A stretch of 64,000 bases of DNA from Chaetoceros tenuissimus (Eukaryota > Bacillariophyta > Thalassiosirophyceae > Chaetocerotales > Chaetocerotaceae): positions 248,001 to 312,000 of the forward strand of contig BLLK01000027.1 of assembly GCA_021927905.1 (NCBI GenBank), in the 5' to 3' direction. A program made the translations under genes and the position numbers. This document shows, piece after piece, positions 41,842 through 52,694 of this stretch. Under the pieces are notes generated by a model. It did no database searches. It was not told where the DNA came from and saw nothing but the letters and a program-made list of their open reading frames with translations. Position 1 is the first letter of the stretch. Each line of letters opens with the position of its first letter.

Positions 41842-42331
41842 ATGAATGCTCTTACCAGAACTGCACGCTTTGCTCTTCCAAGGTACGATAAACCTAGCTT
41901 TGTTTGGGAGGATGTGGAGGTGATGCGAAGGAACGATGCTCTTTGGAGATTCTCTCGTTTGGGCATTGCTTCTTTTCAACGGATGCTTCGCTTTCTAAAG
42001 GCTTTCAACCTTGAAAGTGCATTGTGTCACCAAATTCCTGTTCATGAAATTGCATTTTTCTTCAATCAAAATAAGAATGAATCACTAACTAATAACTTCC
42101 TTGTATAGATCCAACAACTTGACTCAGGTTCGCACCAAGGCGACCCACCAGTTCAAGGCTGATTTCGATAAGAAGCACTGGGTTAGTGATCCAGGTGCAT
42201 ACCCAGTTATGGGAATTGTTGCATTCGCGTGCACCTTCTGCACATGGAGATTGATTGTTTCCACCGGAAATCAAGATGTAAGAATCATGCCAGGTGCTCG
42301 TCAGAACTTGATTCGTCCACACCAGTCATAA
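41842..42331 (+). CDS. B12D/NADH dehydrogenase MLRQ-like mitochondrial protein
   Basis: Two exons, 41842-41882 and 42109-42331, with a 226-bp intron (donor GTACGA); 87 aa. The 5' exon encodes MNALTRTARFALPR, a typical mitochondrial presequence start, and the join gives ALP-R-SNNLTQVRTKATHQ. The rest contains HWVSDPGAYPVMGIVAFACTFCTWRL, one membrane-spanning helix, and GNQDVRIMPGARQN, matching the 'hP-hYP ... NPDVR' layout of the B12D/MLRQ family, whose members are small inner-membrane proteins associated with complex I or IV. A continuous reading frame runs on past the donor, but only the spliced form gives the family match. Confidence 0.75.
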
Positions 42332-42602
42332 GCAATGAATTTAAAATTATGAAGTGGTCGGATGATGTATAATAATGATTAGCTGATGATGATCGGTTTT
42401 GTTTGTACAGTTGGGGTGAAATGGTATTTGAAAGACAACAATCTAATGCTTTGAGATGATTGACGTTAAGTTTTGTTATCGTTGCTCTCATAATTTCTAA
42501 GAAATGATTAGAATGTCTCAACAAATATAATTTATGCTATGAATTTTAGCTTAGCTGTATTATCATGATTGAATAATTGGATCTTCAGTCATGTTTGCCG
42601 AT
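42332..42602. other. Convergent intergenic spacer
   Basis: 271 bp AT-rich spacer between converging genes; nothing recognised. Confidence 0.5.
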
Positions 42603-45540
42603 TCAATTAGGACCTCCTGATTCTTTCAGTGCACCACCTAATACATCCAGATAAAGTTTCAAGTCGTCGTTCCCAATGCCAAATGAAATTCTAATGGCGT
42701 CATACACCAGAAATTGTAATGCAACAATCAAGGTGTAGAAAAACATTCTCACACCCAAACCTCGAAACAAGGCTTTTGTTCCGCCTTCATTTGCCAACTT
42801 TTGAAAAGTGACCAAAGGACCATCATCGCTTTTTGCCTTTTTCATCTGAGATATAGTCGCATCGGCTGGATTCGAAACTACAGCAGCGCAAATCCCGCCT
42901 AAGGTACCGCCCGCTAGGCTCACCAAAAGAGATAATTTTATATCTTCAACAGCAGCAGGGAACTGCTGATAGAGATATTCTGTTGAAAGGTCGAATACAG
43001 TAAATTTTGCCACAGTAAAAGGGATTTCCTTGAGTAGGAAAGCAGGCAGAGCATTAAAAAGACCATCGAGTCCCTCTTCATCGATCATGCGGCGAGCAAC
43101 ACCAAACACATCACTAGCATAGTCTGGCTGTGCAACGCTACGAATTCGAATCGCTTCTGAAGGTGTTAATGTGAACGCGCCAATGACTGCAGCAGTGAAC
43201 TGATTGTGTACAAGTGAAAATATTAGGACCAAAAACGATAAAAAGTAAAATATATAAATATACAAAGTCACTCACAGACGATAGTAAAATAATTGGAACC
43301 TCATAGCTCGATGCTAAATCACCAGCGATTTCAGTATAGAATCGTCTAAAGAACTCAATACAAGTGTAGACTATACCACCGTTGATGAAAAATCCTATGA
43401 ACGTTGGAGCCCAGCCAGCGAAGAAACCTTTCACACCACTATCCTCAGAAATCTTTTTGAAGCTGGTGAAAGGGTCGGGGTAGAGGTCTGGCTTGGTCTG
43501 CATGTTCGTTTTTACTACATCAATTGGTGTCAGCACTAAATGAACGGTGGAACAACATATCGCCCCTGCAAGATAAAAACGAAGCAATGTGCTCAAATCT
43601 ATTTCCTTTTCCCGCTCGATAGGAGATCGCCCTCGTGGACCAAACATAGGGTTAAGAGGTTTTCCAGGAGACACACTGTCTTTCCAGTCATAGTCAAGTA
43701 TATCGTCTCCAGCTACAATATCATATCGTTTCAATTCATTATTATAGAGCAGTCCAATGCCGGAAGGAAGTAATGATAGTAGCTGTGGACTCGTGTTCGA
43801 AGTCCCACCTGTCCAGAATGGCATTGGAGTGTTCGAATTTTCATCGCCTTTTGCTTGAATTTTTTGCTTCAACAATGCTTTTTCAAATACTATAGCCTGA
43901 TTATCGTTGGCCTTCCTGAAACTTTTGTATGAATTTGTCTCTGCAACACAAAAGGCTCTTGCCTTGGCAGATTCAGAGAATTTCCCTCTCAAATCAAGTA
44001 AAGTCTTTGACATATCCTTAGAGCCTGCAAATTCATCGACATTCAAACGAAATTTTTTCACGACAAGAGGATCTAACATGTTCAATCCAGCTGTTGGTGG
44101 TGGTTCGTCAATCACCAAATCTAATGGTTTCTCCGTAGCGTAGCCCTCACCTGGGTCAATAATCTCGATTGATCCAACTTCATATTCAAGCATTGCTTTT
44201 GCTTGACATGTCTTACTTGCATCGGCATCTGATGAGACAGAGTCTACTTTGATAAGAGGAGTACTTGGAGGGGCGATAGTAACTTGAATTTGATCATCCT
44301 CAGTATATCCATAACAAGGATCGATTATTTGAATACTTTCTATCCTTCCTTTGTTTTCACCACTTTTGAAAACAGTAGCTTCGGCTGTTGCCGCTCTTGA
44401 TTCGGCTCCTTTATACGTACTCAAATTTGGTGGAGAGATGGTAACCATCGGTGGCTTTGTGTAGCCTTTACCTCTATTTTTGATATCTACGTCAATCCTG
44501 AGCAACCTTGAGGAAGGTCGGAGTATAGCTCGTCCTTTTGCAATTTTGCCTGATTCATAAACTTCAGGAGCTGGAAAATGAACACCTGGTTGGCCATACC
44601 CATTTGCGTAACCCCTTCCAGGTTTGAGAATCTCTACTCTATCTACCTTTCCATCATCAATCGCCGCTAACAGTTGTGTCATCATCTCTGTTGGCTGATT
44701 ACTCTTCATCACACCAAACAACAATGCAATTTGTCGCCGTGCTTCCTTCACCTCTCTTTTTCTTCTCAAACGTTCGTCGTCAGACATTGTCTTTTCGTCA
44801 ACAAGGTAGTCAGAAGATTTAGGACCACTTCCTACAAATCCTACTCCTCCCCCGTATCTATCTACTAATGATTTCATCAACACCTTAGGTCCTCCGCTAC
44901 TATTGCCTAGATTGCTCATATTTTCAATGTTGTCATTTTTCAAATCCAGAAACTCTTGTAGACCAACTTCCACACTCGCAGAGAACATTGCAAAATGTTT
45001 CAATCTAATCTCTTTTACTTGTTCAGCAGTTGATGTACTAGGAATATCTACTGCCCCCCTTCTATACCACCACTTTTGGCATTCTTTGTCAAAAGAAAGC
45101 AAAAATCTAGATAAGTAAGTAACAAATCGTAAGTCGTAAACGGATTCAGCTTGATACAACACAATTCCACTACGTCTATTTATGGGTGAAGATGTCCATG
45201 GTATTTGAGATGGTTCTGGTAGTGCTTCCGCTTCATGAGGGTATATTGCTATGGATGTAGTCATCAAAACAGAAGACAAAAACATTCTTCTCGATTCATC
45301 ATTTCTTCCCACTTCGCTCAAAGGACTTTGAGAGTATGATACCGTAGAATTCCTTTTGTCGATATTTGCTAGAACTGATAAAAAGTCTTCTCCACCATAT
45401 ATTTCCTCTGCATTTGCCTTGGCTCTTTGATTTATTTTATTTCTCAATTGATTCAAAGATATCAAAGGAGAACTATGAAATCCATTGACGAGGGTTAGGA
45501 CCGTGGCAACGACAGCAGAGGAGAGGGAAAGATTTCGCAT
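42603..45540 (-). CDS. Plastid-targeted phosphate-carrier-like protein with long N-terminal beta-repeat domain
   Basis: Two exons, 43276-45540 and 42603-43199, joined in phase 0 across a 76-bp intron (LLSS-FTAAVIG); 953 aa. The start gives MRNLSLSSAVVATVLTLVNGFHSSP, a plastid-type signal, followed near residue 85 by RRMFLSSVLMTTSIAIYPHEAEALP, resembling a twin-Arg thylakoid signal. Residues about 300-480 carry four repeats like 'I.IIDPGxGYTxPPxVxIxPP' (GRGYANGYGQP, GKGYTKPPMVTISPP, CYGYTEDDQIQVTIAPP, GEGYATEKPLDLVI). The C-terminal third holds three mitochondrial-carrier repeats with signatures TPIDVVKTNMQ, TPSEAIRIR and NPADATISQ. The second repeat (EEGLDGLFNALPAFLLKEIPFTVAKFTVFD) most resembles phosphate carriers. 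Carrier family is certain; location and substrate are inferred. Confidence 0.85.
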
Positions 45541-45998
45541 TATATACTTCTGGGAAATTAGCCTTTGGATTTGTATGCTTTTTGGATCTCTTATTCTCAA
45601 TCGAGGTAGTAGCTTCCTAAACAATACCTACAAAGAGGAAGAGATGGAGTAATGCGTATCTTTTTGGCATCTTTCTCGTTTGAGAGAATTTGGAATTCGG
45701 GATATTTTGACATTTTCGGAGTGTTTCGCTGTCAGAACCCGGAAATTGTGTATTTTTAAATTTTCGCATGTTTACACATAGTCTTAGTAGTTGTCATACA
45801 AAGACATATTTTGGAGGATATTACAAATTCAATTTCAACGCGCAATTAGCGCAAAATAATAATCAATAGGAACTGGTCATTCGTTCGGCTCGTACATCTT
45901 CTAACTAATTCTTGATGACTCATTCATTACTATGTTGAATAATTCATTTGTAATCGCACTTACAGTACGGTACTTTATTGGGATGATCCAATTTACTT
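45541..45998. other. Intergenic spacer
   Basis: 458 bp between the carrier start and the 3' end of the glycosidase gene on the same strand; the presumed carrier promoter. AT-rich, no distinct element. Confidence 0.4.
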
Positions 45999-48714
45999 TC
46001 AATCTTCTATTGAAATCCACTCTATAATTGCTTCATCAGTGGTACTGTTAACTCCAAATGTGATAGTATTTTCTCCCATCGTAAAGTTATCGAGCTCCAA
46101 AGTCAAAACTGTAGAAATTCCTTCTTCGTGACACCATTTTCCTGTTTCCAACATCTCAAATGTTTGTATTGACTCATAATTATTGTTGACCTGTACAGTC
46201 AATGGTCTTTTTTGTGCGCTAATGTAGGATACGTTAATTGCGTGGTTTCCATCAGTCTCCATGAAAATTTTGAACTCTACTGTACTATTTTTACCAATGT
46301 TTCTTTGTAGCGGAGAAAACAAGGAGATATTCATTTGTCAGCAATAGGTTGAGAGGAAATATGCAAGTGAAAGTATATTTACTGTCTCACCTTATCATTT
46401 TTGTGCCAGTTCCTTTGCAGAAAAATAGTTCGGCTTGACCATGGAGTATTGCAGTATCCGCTGTGATCATGTCTCCATTGAAGTCACAGTCAACATTTTT
46501 GTCTCCTGGGTTCAAGAATCCTCTTCCAACTGGGGTAAGTGCACCATTCTTAGTTGTAAGATAATGTGGTTTAAGCAATGTGGGATTCCACAGTGTCCAC
46601 CAAGCATATCTTTCAATGCTATCAAGAGACTCCATAGCTGCTAATGATCCTTTTCCATACAAGTCAGGTTTTTGGCCAGTGATTTGCTCACATTGTTCTT
46701 TGCTACTTGCATACGGCAGTCGAAATTTTCTGTTTTTACCTTTGATATTCATTATATCCCACATGCAACTTGTTTCAGTTATCCAAAGCTTTCGTCGATT
46801 CATGAAATAATCCTTCCAATCTGCCCGATCTCGATATCCTTCCATATGTTCAAGTAATGATGATATCAAAAGAGATGTATCATACCCATTATACCAACTA
46901 TTCCACAGAGATTCTTTACAATCATACTGATGGATGTTTAGTTTTTTGATCAAGTCTACATCACAAGGGTAATTTTCATCATTTCTTCTCTTGTAACATT
47001 GCTTCAGAAAAGTTGCAAACCACTCGACAGTAGATTTGTTTGCGTTTAAAGTTGGTGAAACAAGGGTCAAATTATTTGCCACAGCTGCCGGCTGAACATA
47101 TACGCTCCAAAAGTAAGCCGTTTCCCAACCCTGTAAGGTGAATGGCTCTTTGTAAAGTTCATTGAAGCCAATTAAGAACCGCACTGGTGCTCCATTCTTC
47201 CTTTCGGCTTTTGATCTGGCAACGTCGTCAATAACTTGCTGCGTTGTACAGAGTGGGTAGTCGACGTTGTCTTTAGGATAAATTCCTTTTCGAAAAACAC
47301 ATTTTGGTTTGTTACCATTCAAAATCCAGGGTTTTGCAATCATTGGGACATACTCTATACCGTGAAGATCGAACCATGATGCCCCTTCCTCTTCCTTCAA
47401 GAAGATATCAAAGTTATAAGTCCATGATACCGCATCAAGAAAATGGCTGCGAGCTATAGAATTGGTTTGAGCATTCGTTATAAGTCCCCTTTTGACACTG
47501 TTATGCTTTGCGCATGAAAGCTTGCATTTTTCCTCGACAATTGTAGCATTCATTACTTTTTCACAGTATTGCTCCTGTTTGCTTAATGTATCGTACACAT
47601 CACTTCCTATTGTAAGCCATTCACAACCCCTTTTGATATTGTCATCATCAACAAAAAGAAACGATTCATCGTCAAATAAGCTGCTTTCACATAAACCACA
47701 TGACCACTTGCATGCTGAAGTCACTTCCGAATTACAATATAGACGCCTTCTGTATGCACCAAGTATTGGAGAGCTACTCAACCAATCGCATGAAACCATT
47801 GTTCCTTCTGCATCAATTAGAAAGCTATAGTTTGAATCATTTTCACAAATTGTTGGTTGCATAGAAACACTAGGTAAGGAAGATGGGACTGTCGAGATGC
47901 TTGGATTTGAAGATGGATTAAAGGACAGAGTTGGAGATGAGCTTGGGATCAAGGATAAACTTGGAGATGAGCTTGGAATCAATGACGGAACCATAGATGG
48001 TAGATTTGATGGGATAGTAGTGGGATTCAAGGTTGGTATTGATGTTGGTCTGAAACTTGGGTTCGTAGACGAAAGTTCTGATGGAGAATGACTTGGATTA
48101 TTTGAGGGATATGATGACAATGAGGGAAAGTTTGATGGAGCTGATGATAAAGTCGACAAGCTTGTAGGAGAGTATGTTGGCAATGTGAAATGCCCACAAG
48201 AGCTTTTACAAGCATTGCGGATAACTGAGTTACTACAATACTTTGTTTGCCTATCTTTTCTCTTTTTCTTTTGAGTATCTGTAATCCATTTGCATCGTAC
48301 AACCTTTCCACTCCACTGTAATTGGAATGAGAAAGAGGAGTCATTTTTTGCACTGTTGGAACATTTTCCACAGCTCCATTTGCATTTTCTTGCAACTTTG
48401 CCGTGGCATAGTTCTCTCCTTTTTTGCACAAGTGATCGTTTCGGTGTAGATAGATACGAACAATTTCGCCGTCTCCTCTTGCCATTTCTTTCTACCATGA
48501 ATCGGAAGTGAGCATTATCCTTACAAAGTCCTTGTGCCACGATTTCATTTACACTTTTGGGCTCGTAAAATGATGCCTTTTGGCGAAGATTATCTCTGTC
48601 CGAGAGTACTTCCTCATATTCATGTTCATGTATGCTTACAAATATGTTGTTTGCATTGCAACAATTTACTGCAAGAAGGGTTAGAGTAATAAGCAACATA
48701 TAGTGATTCTTCAT
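45999..48714 (-). CDS. Secreted GH128-like glycosidase with Cys-rich modules
   Basis: Two exons, 46391-48714 and 45999-46302, with an 88-bp intron; the join gives MI-R-NIGKNSTVEF. 875 aa. A signal peptide (1-21) is followed by two Cys-rich modules, a Ser/Pro linker of about 110 residues and two more Cys-rich modules. Each module ends like 'YC......aCKwSCgxC'. The catalytic region (about 430-740) has the GH128/Asl1 outline: FLIGFNELYKE (acid/base Glu), TLVSPTLNANKSTVEWFATFLKQC, LNIHQYDC and WITETSCMWD (nucleophile Glu), then YAWWTLWNP. A C-terminal beta-sandwich (about 775-875) resembles a carbohydrate-binding module. GH128 enzymes cut beta-1,3-glucan, which in diatoms would be chrysolaminarin, callose or cell-wall glucan of prey or parasites. 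Confidence 0.75.
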
Positions 48715-49208
48715 TTCTCTTCATAAAACATTTAATTACAGTTTTGGTACACATGAAGAACTTCAGTAAATGCTACCTCTATTTCTGATGTAATTGATAT
48801 TCAATGTGGAGCACCACCGATAGAGAATATATCATAAGATGTGAGAACCCTTGCACTCCGTGGTGCACCTTCACGTAAAAGAAAAATGAGAACCATCTCA
48901 ATCCCACCACGATCTCTTCATAAAAAAGGAGAATTGAAAACCGGATGGGACGCTTGGAACTTTGCTAATAAATGGATAATGTTTATCTATTTTATTAAAA
49001 ACAAGTAACATTTTGCTTTACTTTTCCAAATATAATAATGCATGTATTACCTTTATATATTTCATACTCATTTTTATTGATATTTATTCAATTGAAAGTG
49101 AAATCTCGCACAAGTCATTGAATGTTGACCTGATGCTCTTTCAAATGTTCCCGTTATGCAATTTTCAACTTTTTTCTGGATTATGTAGTATGCAGACTCC
49201 TTGTTCAT
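48715..49208. other. Intergenic spacer
   Basis: 494 bp AT-rich stretch between two co-directional secreted-protein genes; nothing beyond a presumed promoter. Confidence 0.4.
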
Positions 49209-49748
49209 TTACATTGTGATAAGTACAATAAGTAATAATCCTGGTAGTAATAGCGACCGTTTATACCATTGCTCACTTGAACCAGATGATTCATTTTCAT
49301 TAATAGGTCCAGTTCTCGTTAATCCTGAGAATTCATATTCTGACCCATTGCAAGGGCATTCTCCCAATGGATCAACAGTGTATGTTCCATCGTCCAGTTT
49401 CTTCACATTATCAAGAAAGAAATCGTTGATAAACATTGGAAGAACTTCTGTTAGTATTGTTTCATCATAGGTACATGAAACAGGAAGACAAAAAACTTCA
49501 TTGATGTGCTCAAACTGCTCATCAGCACAAATGGTCGAGCCAGAGAAGAAGAACATATCCCAGGATTTATCGCAAAGACCGTAAACATTGAAAGAATCAC
49601 CAATCAGAGAAGTGGAATCCTTTGCTTGTTTGTAAGCTTGGTAGAAATCAAAGAATTTCTCCGTTGTTATCTCTGATTGACATGCGCTAAATTCATCTGC
49701 ATAAGCAAACCTATTGAGTATGAAGGCGGAAAGCAGTATGCTGCGCAT
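49209..49748 (-). CDS. Small secreted Cys-rich protein, probably membrane- or GPI-anchored
   Basis: 179 aa from the ATG chosen because it opens the signal peptide MRSILLSAFILNRFAYA. The mature part contains about eight cysteines, including FCLPVSCTYDE, a motif like the CxPxSC of NRF-type extracellular domains, and ECPCNG. The C-terminus has SSGSSEQWYKR followed by the hydrophobic tail SLLLPGLLLIVLITM and no cytoplasmic residues, which is what a GPI-anchor signal looks like. No function can be named. Confidence 0.65.
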   Translation of the reverse strand: MRSILLSAFILNRFAYADEFSACQSEITTEKFFDFYQAYKQAKDSTSLIGDSFNVYGLCDKSWDMFFFSGSTICADEQFEHINEVFCLPVSCTYDETILTEVLPMFINDFFLDNVKKLDDGTYTVDPLGECPCNGSEYEFSGLTRTGPINENESSGSSEQWYKRSLLLPGLLLIVLITM

Positions 49749-50094
49749 GATGATTAGAATTAAATAATGACGATGAAAGGTTAAATAAAATAGGAATGTT
49801 GTGCTATTCTTCTTCATGATTCAAAGCTATTCAAAGAGATGCATTAATTGCGCTGAAGCATGGAAAGAAGTTGAGAAGAACTTCTCTTGAAATGAAAGCA
49901 GAAGGCAACGTCCAAATGTCCAAATCGCAATCGTTGTAAGTCGTATGAGACATCATAATTCTAAATTTATTGTCATCAATCTCGTACATTATTCTGATTA
50001 AAGCTCTTATGAAATCATCATAATATGTTATAGCACAATGAATTCCTCTACATTTAGTTTGGAAGGATATTGTGCTATAAATATTTTGAAAAGC
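49749..50094. other. Intergenic spacer
   Basis: 346 bp between co-directional genes (RecQ 3' end and the secreted-protein start). AT-rich; no element recognised. Confidence 0.4.
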
Positions 50095-52143
50095 TCATTT
50101 AAACATGTTTTCCATGATATATGACATAAGATCCTCGTATGGAGCACCTTCCATTAGCCCGAAATTACTAGATTTTGAAAGTCCTGTCGATGTAATTCTT
50201 GGAGATTTGAAGCCTAAAGCGAAGCGTGCAATCAACTGAGGATCATCACGAGGTAGTTTTGGATCATTCACAAGCTTTCTCCATAGATTTGGATCAACAC
50301 TAAAATCTTTTCGCTGATTTAGCGTTATAGGAGTTCCAGATTTGCAGAAAGGACAAAATTCACAAGGAAACGCTGTTTTGTTCTCCTTTGTTGAAGGTCC
50401 ATATTTCCCCTCAAAATGGTCTGTCAACAATTGTGCTTGGCAAGTGCCGGCTGTTAAAAAAGACATGACTTCGCCTATTCGCGATAATTCCCTCTTTTCA
50501 CGATTCTGAAACCGTTCATACTCTCTTTCTACAATTGCAGATAGATCTGTCACTTTCTTTTTTATATAATAGGTATGTTCGACTTGTGATGGCATCACCT
50601 CTATCAAGCTTTTTTGTTCAAGATTTGTGAGAGCGTTTATCAATGCATCTCGAGGTGCAAACTGTGAAGCACATCCAATATCAATATGTGCCCATGTTTT
50701 CTTAACTTGGCATTCACGACGTAGTGCTGAGGCTGCAGTAGAATCTTCACATGAAGCTAGTAATGCAGGAACAGATGAGATGTGACTATTACGGCTTTTG
50801 ATTTTGTACATTCCATATCTTGGTGTTCCTTGTTGTATAAGTTCTTGGTAAATATCAACGAATGCCAAAAGCATTTGAACGGTAGTGATCTGTAAATCAT
50901 GACTTCGAGCAAGAGAGTAATGGGAGACATGCCTTTGAACACCTTGACTATATGGATTACCATAAGAGTCAAAGAAAATGTCTCGTAGAACACCCATGAT
51001 TGATTTCTTGCTTGGAGATCCGCAGTATGCAAAAGCTTCAAGTTGAGCAATATCATCTAGACAACAAAATACTTCACAGTATGAGTCTTTACCGTCTCTT
51101 CCAGCTCTTCCTATTTCTTGTGCATAACTCTCGAGTGACTTTGGTAAATTGTAATGATAAACATAACGAATGTTGCTTTTATCAACACCCATACCAAATG
51201 CAATAGTTGCCACAACTACTCGAGCTTTTGTACTAGATTTAGTATTTTCCATGAACCAATCTTGTGTGAGTTTTCGATCATCTTGATTCATTCCAGCATG
51301 GTAATGCTTAGCATCAATGCCAGCGTTTTTCAGCATACTTGCTACTTTTTCAGTGGTCTTTTGCAATGTAGCATAAACAATAGTTGCCCCCGAAGGATTT
51401 TGTGAATTAATGGCTGCAATGAGCTGTCTATCACTTTCTTCTGTGCTTCTAGATGGAGTAAAGGCAAACTTGAGATTTGGACGATAGAAAGACGTACGAA
51501 CTGAATTATTCTGCTGGATACCGAACTTTTCACATATATCTCTTTCCACTTGTGGAGTGGCTGTCGCTGTTAGCGCAACGACTCGTTTCACATTGATGTT
51601 AGGATTATTATGAAATTTCGATAAACGCAAGTAATCTGGTCGAAATGCATGCCCCCATTCAGATATACAATGTGCCTCATCAATCGCCAAGAGTGAAATA
51701 GGGACAGATTTTATTAGTGCAAAAGTGTTTTCATTATTTAGTTGCTCAGGTGCAACATACAAAATTGCAGTTTCTCTACATTGCACTCTTTTCTTTACTG
51801 CAATTTTTTCATCGAGAGTAAGACTTGAACCAAGTAGATCCACTGGGTGTCCCAGTTTTCTCATTGCATCTACTTGGTCTTTCATCAGAGCCAGAAGTGG
51901 TGAAACTACAAGAGTCAAACCCTCATTCTGTAATATCAGTCCTGGGAGTTGGTAGCAAAGACTTTTCCCTCCTCCAGTTGGAAAAATGGCTGCAGCGTTC
52001 TCTCCCTTGATAAGAGCTTCGATTACCTTCTTTTGTCCCTTCCGAAAGCAACTATGGTTAGGGAAGTACTTCTTCAATGCTATTTCAAGCGAATCATCAG
52101 CGTGACTTTCGTTCAGCGCGTCACTCTTCCTCTTTTTACTCAT
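50095..52143 (-). CDS. RecQ-family DNA helicase
   Basis: 682 aa, intronless. 3'-5' helicase core with motif 0 FRKGQKKVIEAL, Walker A FPTGGGKSLCYQ, VVSPLLALMKDQ, DEAH with the RecQ aromatic loop IDEAHCISEWGHAFRPDY, ALTATATP, TIAFGMGVDKSNIRYVYHYNLPKS and QEIGRAGRDG. After the core, a winged-helix-like segment (ALINALTNLEQKSLIEVMPSQVEHTYYI) precedes a zinc module (TCQAQLLTDHFEG...PCEFCPFC). In E. coli RecQ the zinc module comes directly after the core and before the winged helix, so the order is reversed here. No HRDC domain. Expected role: recombination and fork repair. Confidence 0.93.
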   Translation of the reverse strand: MSKKRKSDALNESHADDSLEIALKKYFPNHSCFRKGQKKVIEALIKGENAAAIFPTGGGKSLCYQLPGLILQNEGLTLVVSPLLALMKDQVDAMRKLGHPVDLLGSSLTLDEKIAVKKRVQCRETAILYVAPEQLNNENTFALIKSVPISLLAIDEAHCISEWGHAFRPDYLRLSKFHNNPNINVKRVVALTATATPQVERDICEKFGIQQNNSVRTSFYRPNLKFAFTPSRSTEESDRQLIAAINSQNPSGATIVYATLQKTTEKVASMLKNAGIDAKHYHAGMNQDDRKLTQDWFMENTKSSTKARVVVATIAFGMGVDKSNIRYVYHYNLPKSLESYAQEIGRAGRDGKDSYCEVFCCLDDIAQLEAFAYCGSPSKKSIMGVLRDIFFDSYGNPYSQGVQRHVSHYSLARSHDLQITTVQMLLAFVDIYQELIQQGTPRYGMYKIKSRNSHISSVPALLASCEDSTAASALRRECQVKKTWAHIDIGCASQFAPRDALINALTNLEQKSLIEVMPSQVEHTYYIKKKVTDLSAIVEREYERFQNREKRELSRIGEVMSFLTAGTCQAQLLTDHFEGKYGPSTKENKTAFPCEFCPFCKSGTPITLNQRKDFSVDPNLWRKLVNDPKLPRDDPQLIARFALGFKSPRITSTGLSKSSNFGLMEGAPYEDLMSYIMENMFK

Positions 52144-52694
52144 ATCTATGATTAATGGACAGAGAAACTAACTTTTACAGATACTTCTTCGTTTAATCCA
52201 AAAGTTTCTTTCTAGTTTTTGAAGTCTCTCTCATCCCTGTGTCATGACGTGATGTCTATGTCCGTTAGATGTAAGGTTGAATGGTACAATAAGTACCTAC
52301 ATGATTGAAGCTCATCTTTTTCATTGCACAATGCACACGCGTCTACAACAAAATAATACAGAGAGAGACACATACTACACCTTTCACTTTCATACATAAG
52401 TACATATATTTTCAAAGTTAAATAATTACTTTCAGAGAATAGAGTCGTCAGTCAAAAGAAGTTCAAAAGGTTGCGAAATGTGAGAGGGGGGAAGGCGGTT
52501 TAGAAAGACGTTAAATTGATATGGCTTTTACACACCTTTTACTTACCTTATCACCTTATCACCATAGTACGTAGATATTCTGCTTGCTATTACATTTTAT
52601 TGGCTTTGTGCATAAATTTTAGACAGTGAGCCAAGGCTGAAAATCTCATAACAGTCTCATCTTTGAGTAATCTAGAACCTGAGTTGGAGGGTAC
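52144..52694. promoter_or_regulatory. Divergent promoter region, RecQ / choline kinase
   Basis: 551 bp between divergent start codons. It contains a short tandem ACCTTATC-CACCTTATC near 52545-52562 and one TACGTA at 52568. No other motif. Confidence 0.4.

Noticed and set aside
41842-42108. Unspliced 88-residue product of the B12D-like gene
   Set aside because: It reads into the intron and loses the family match, which only the spliced form shows.
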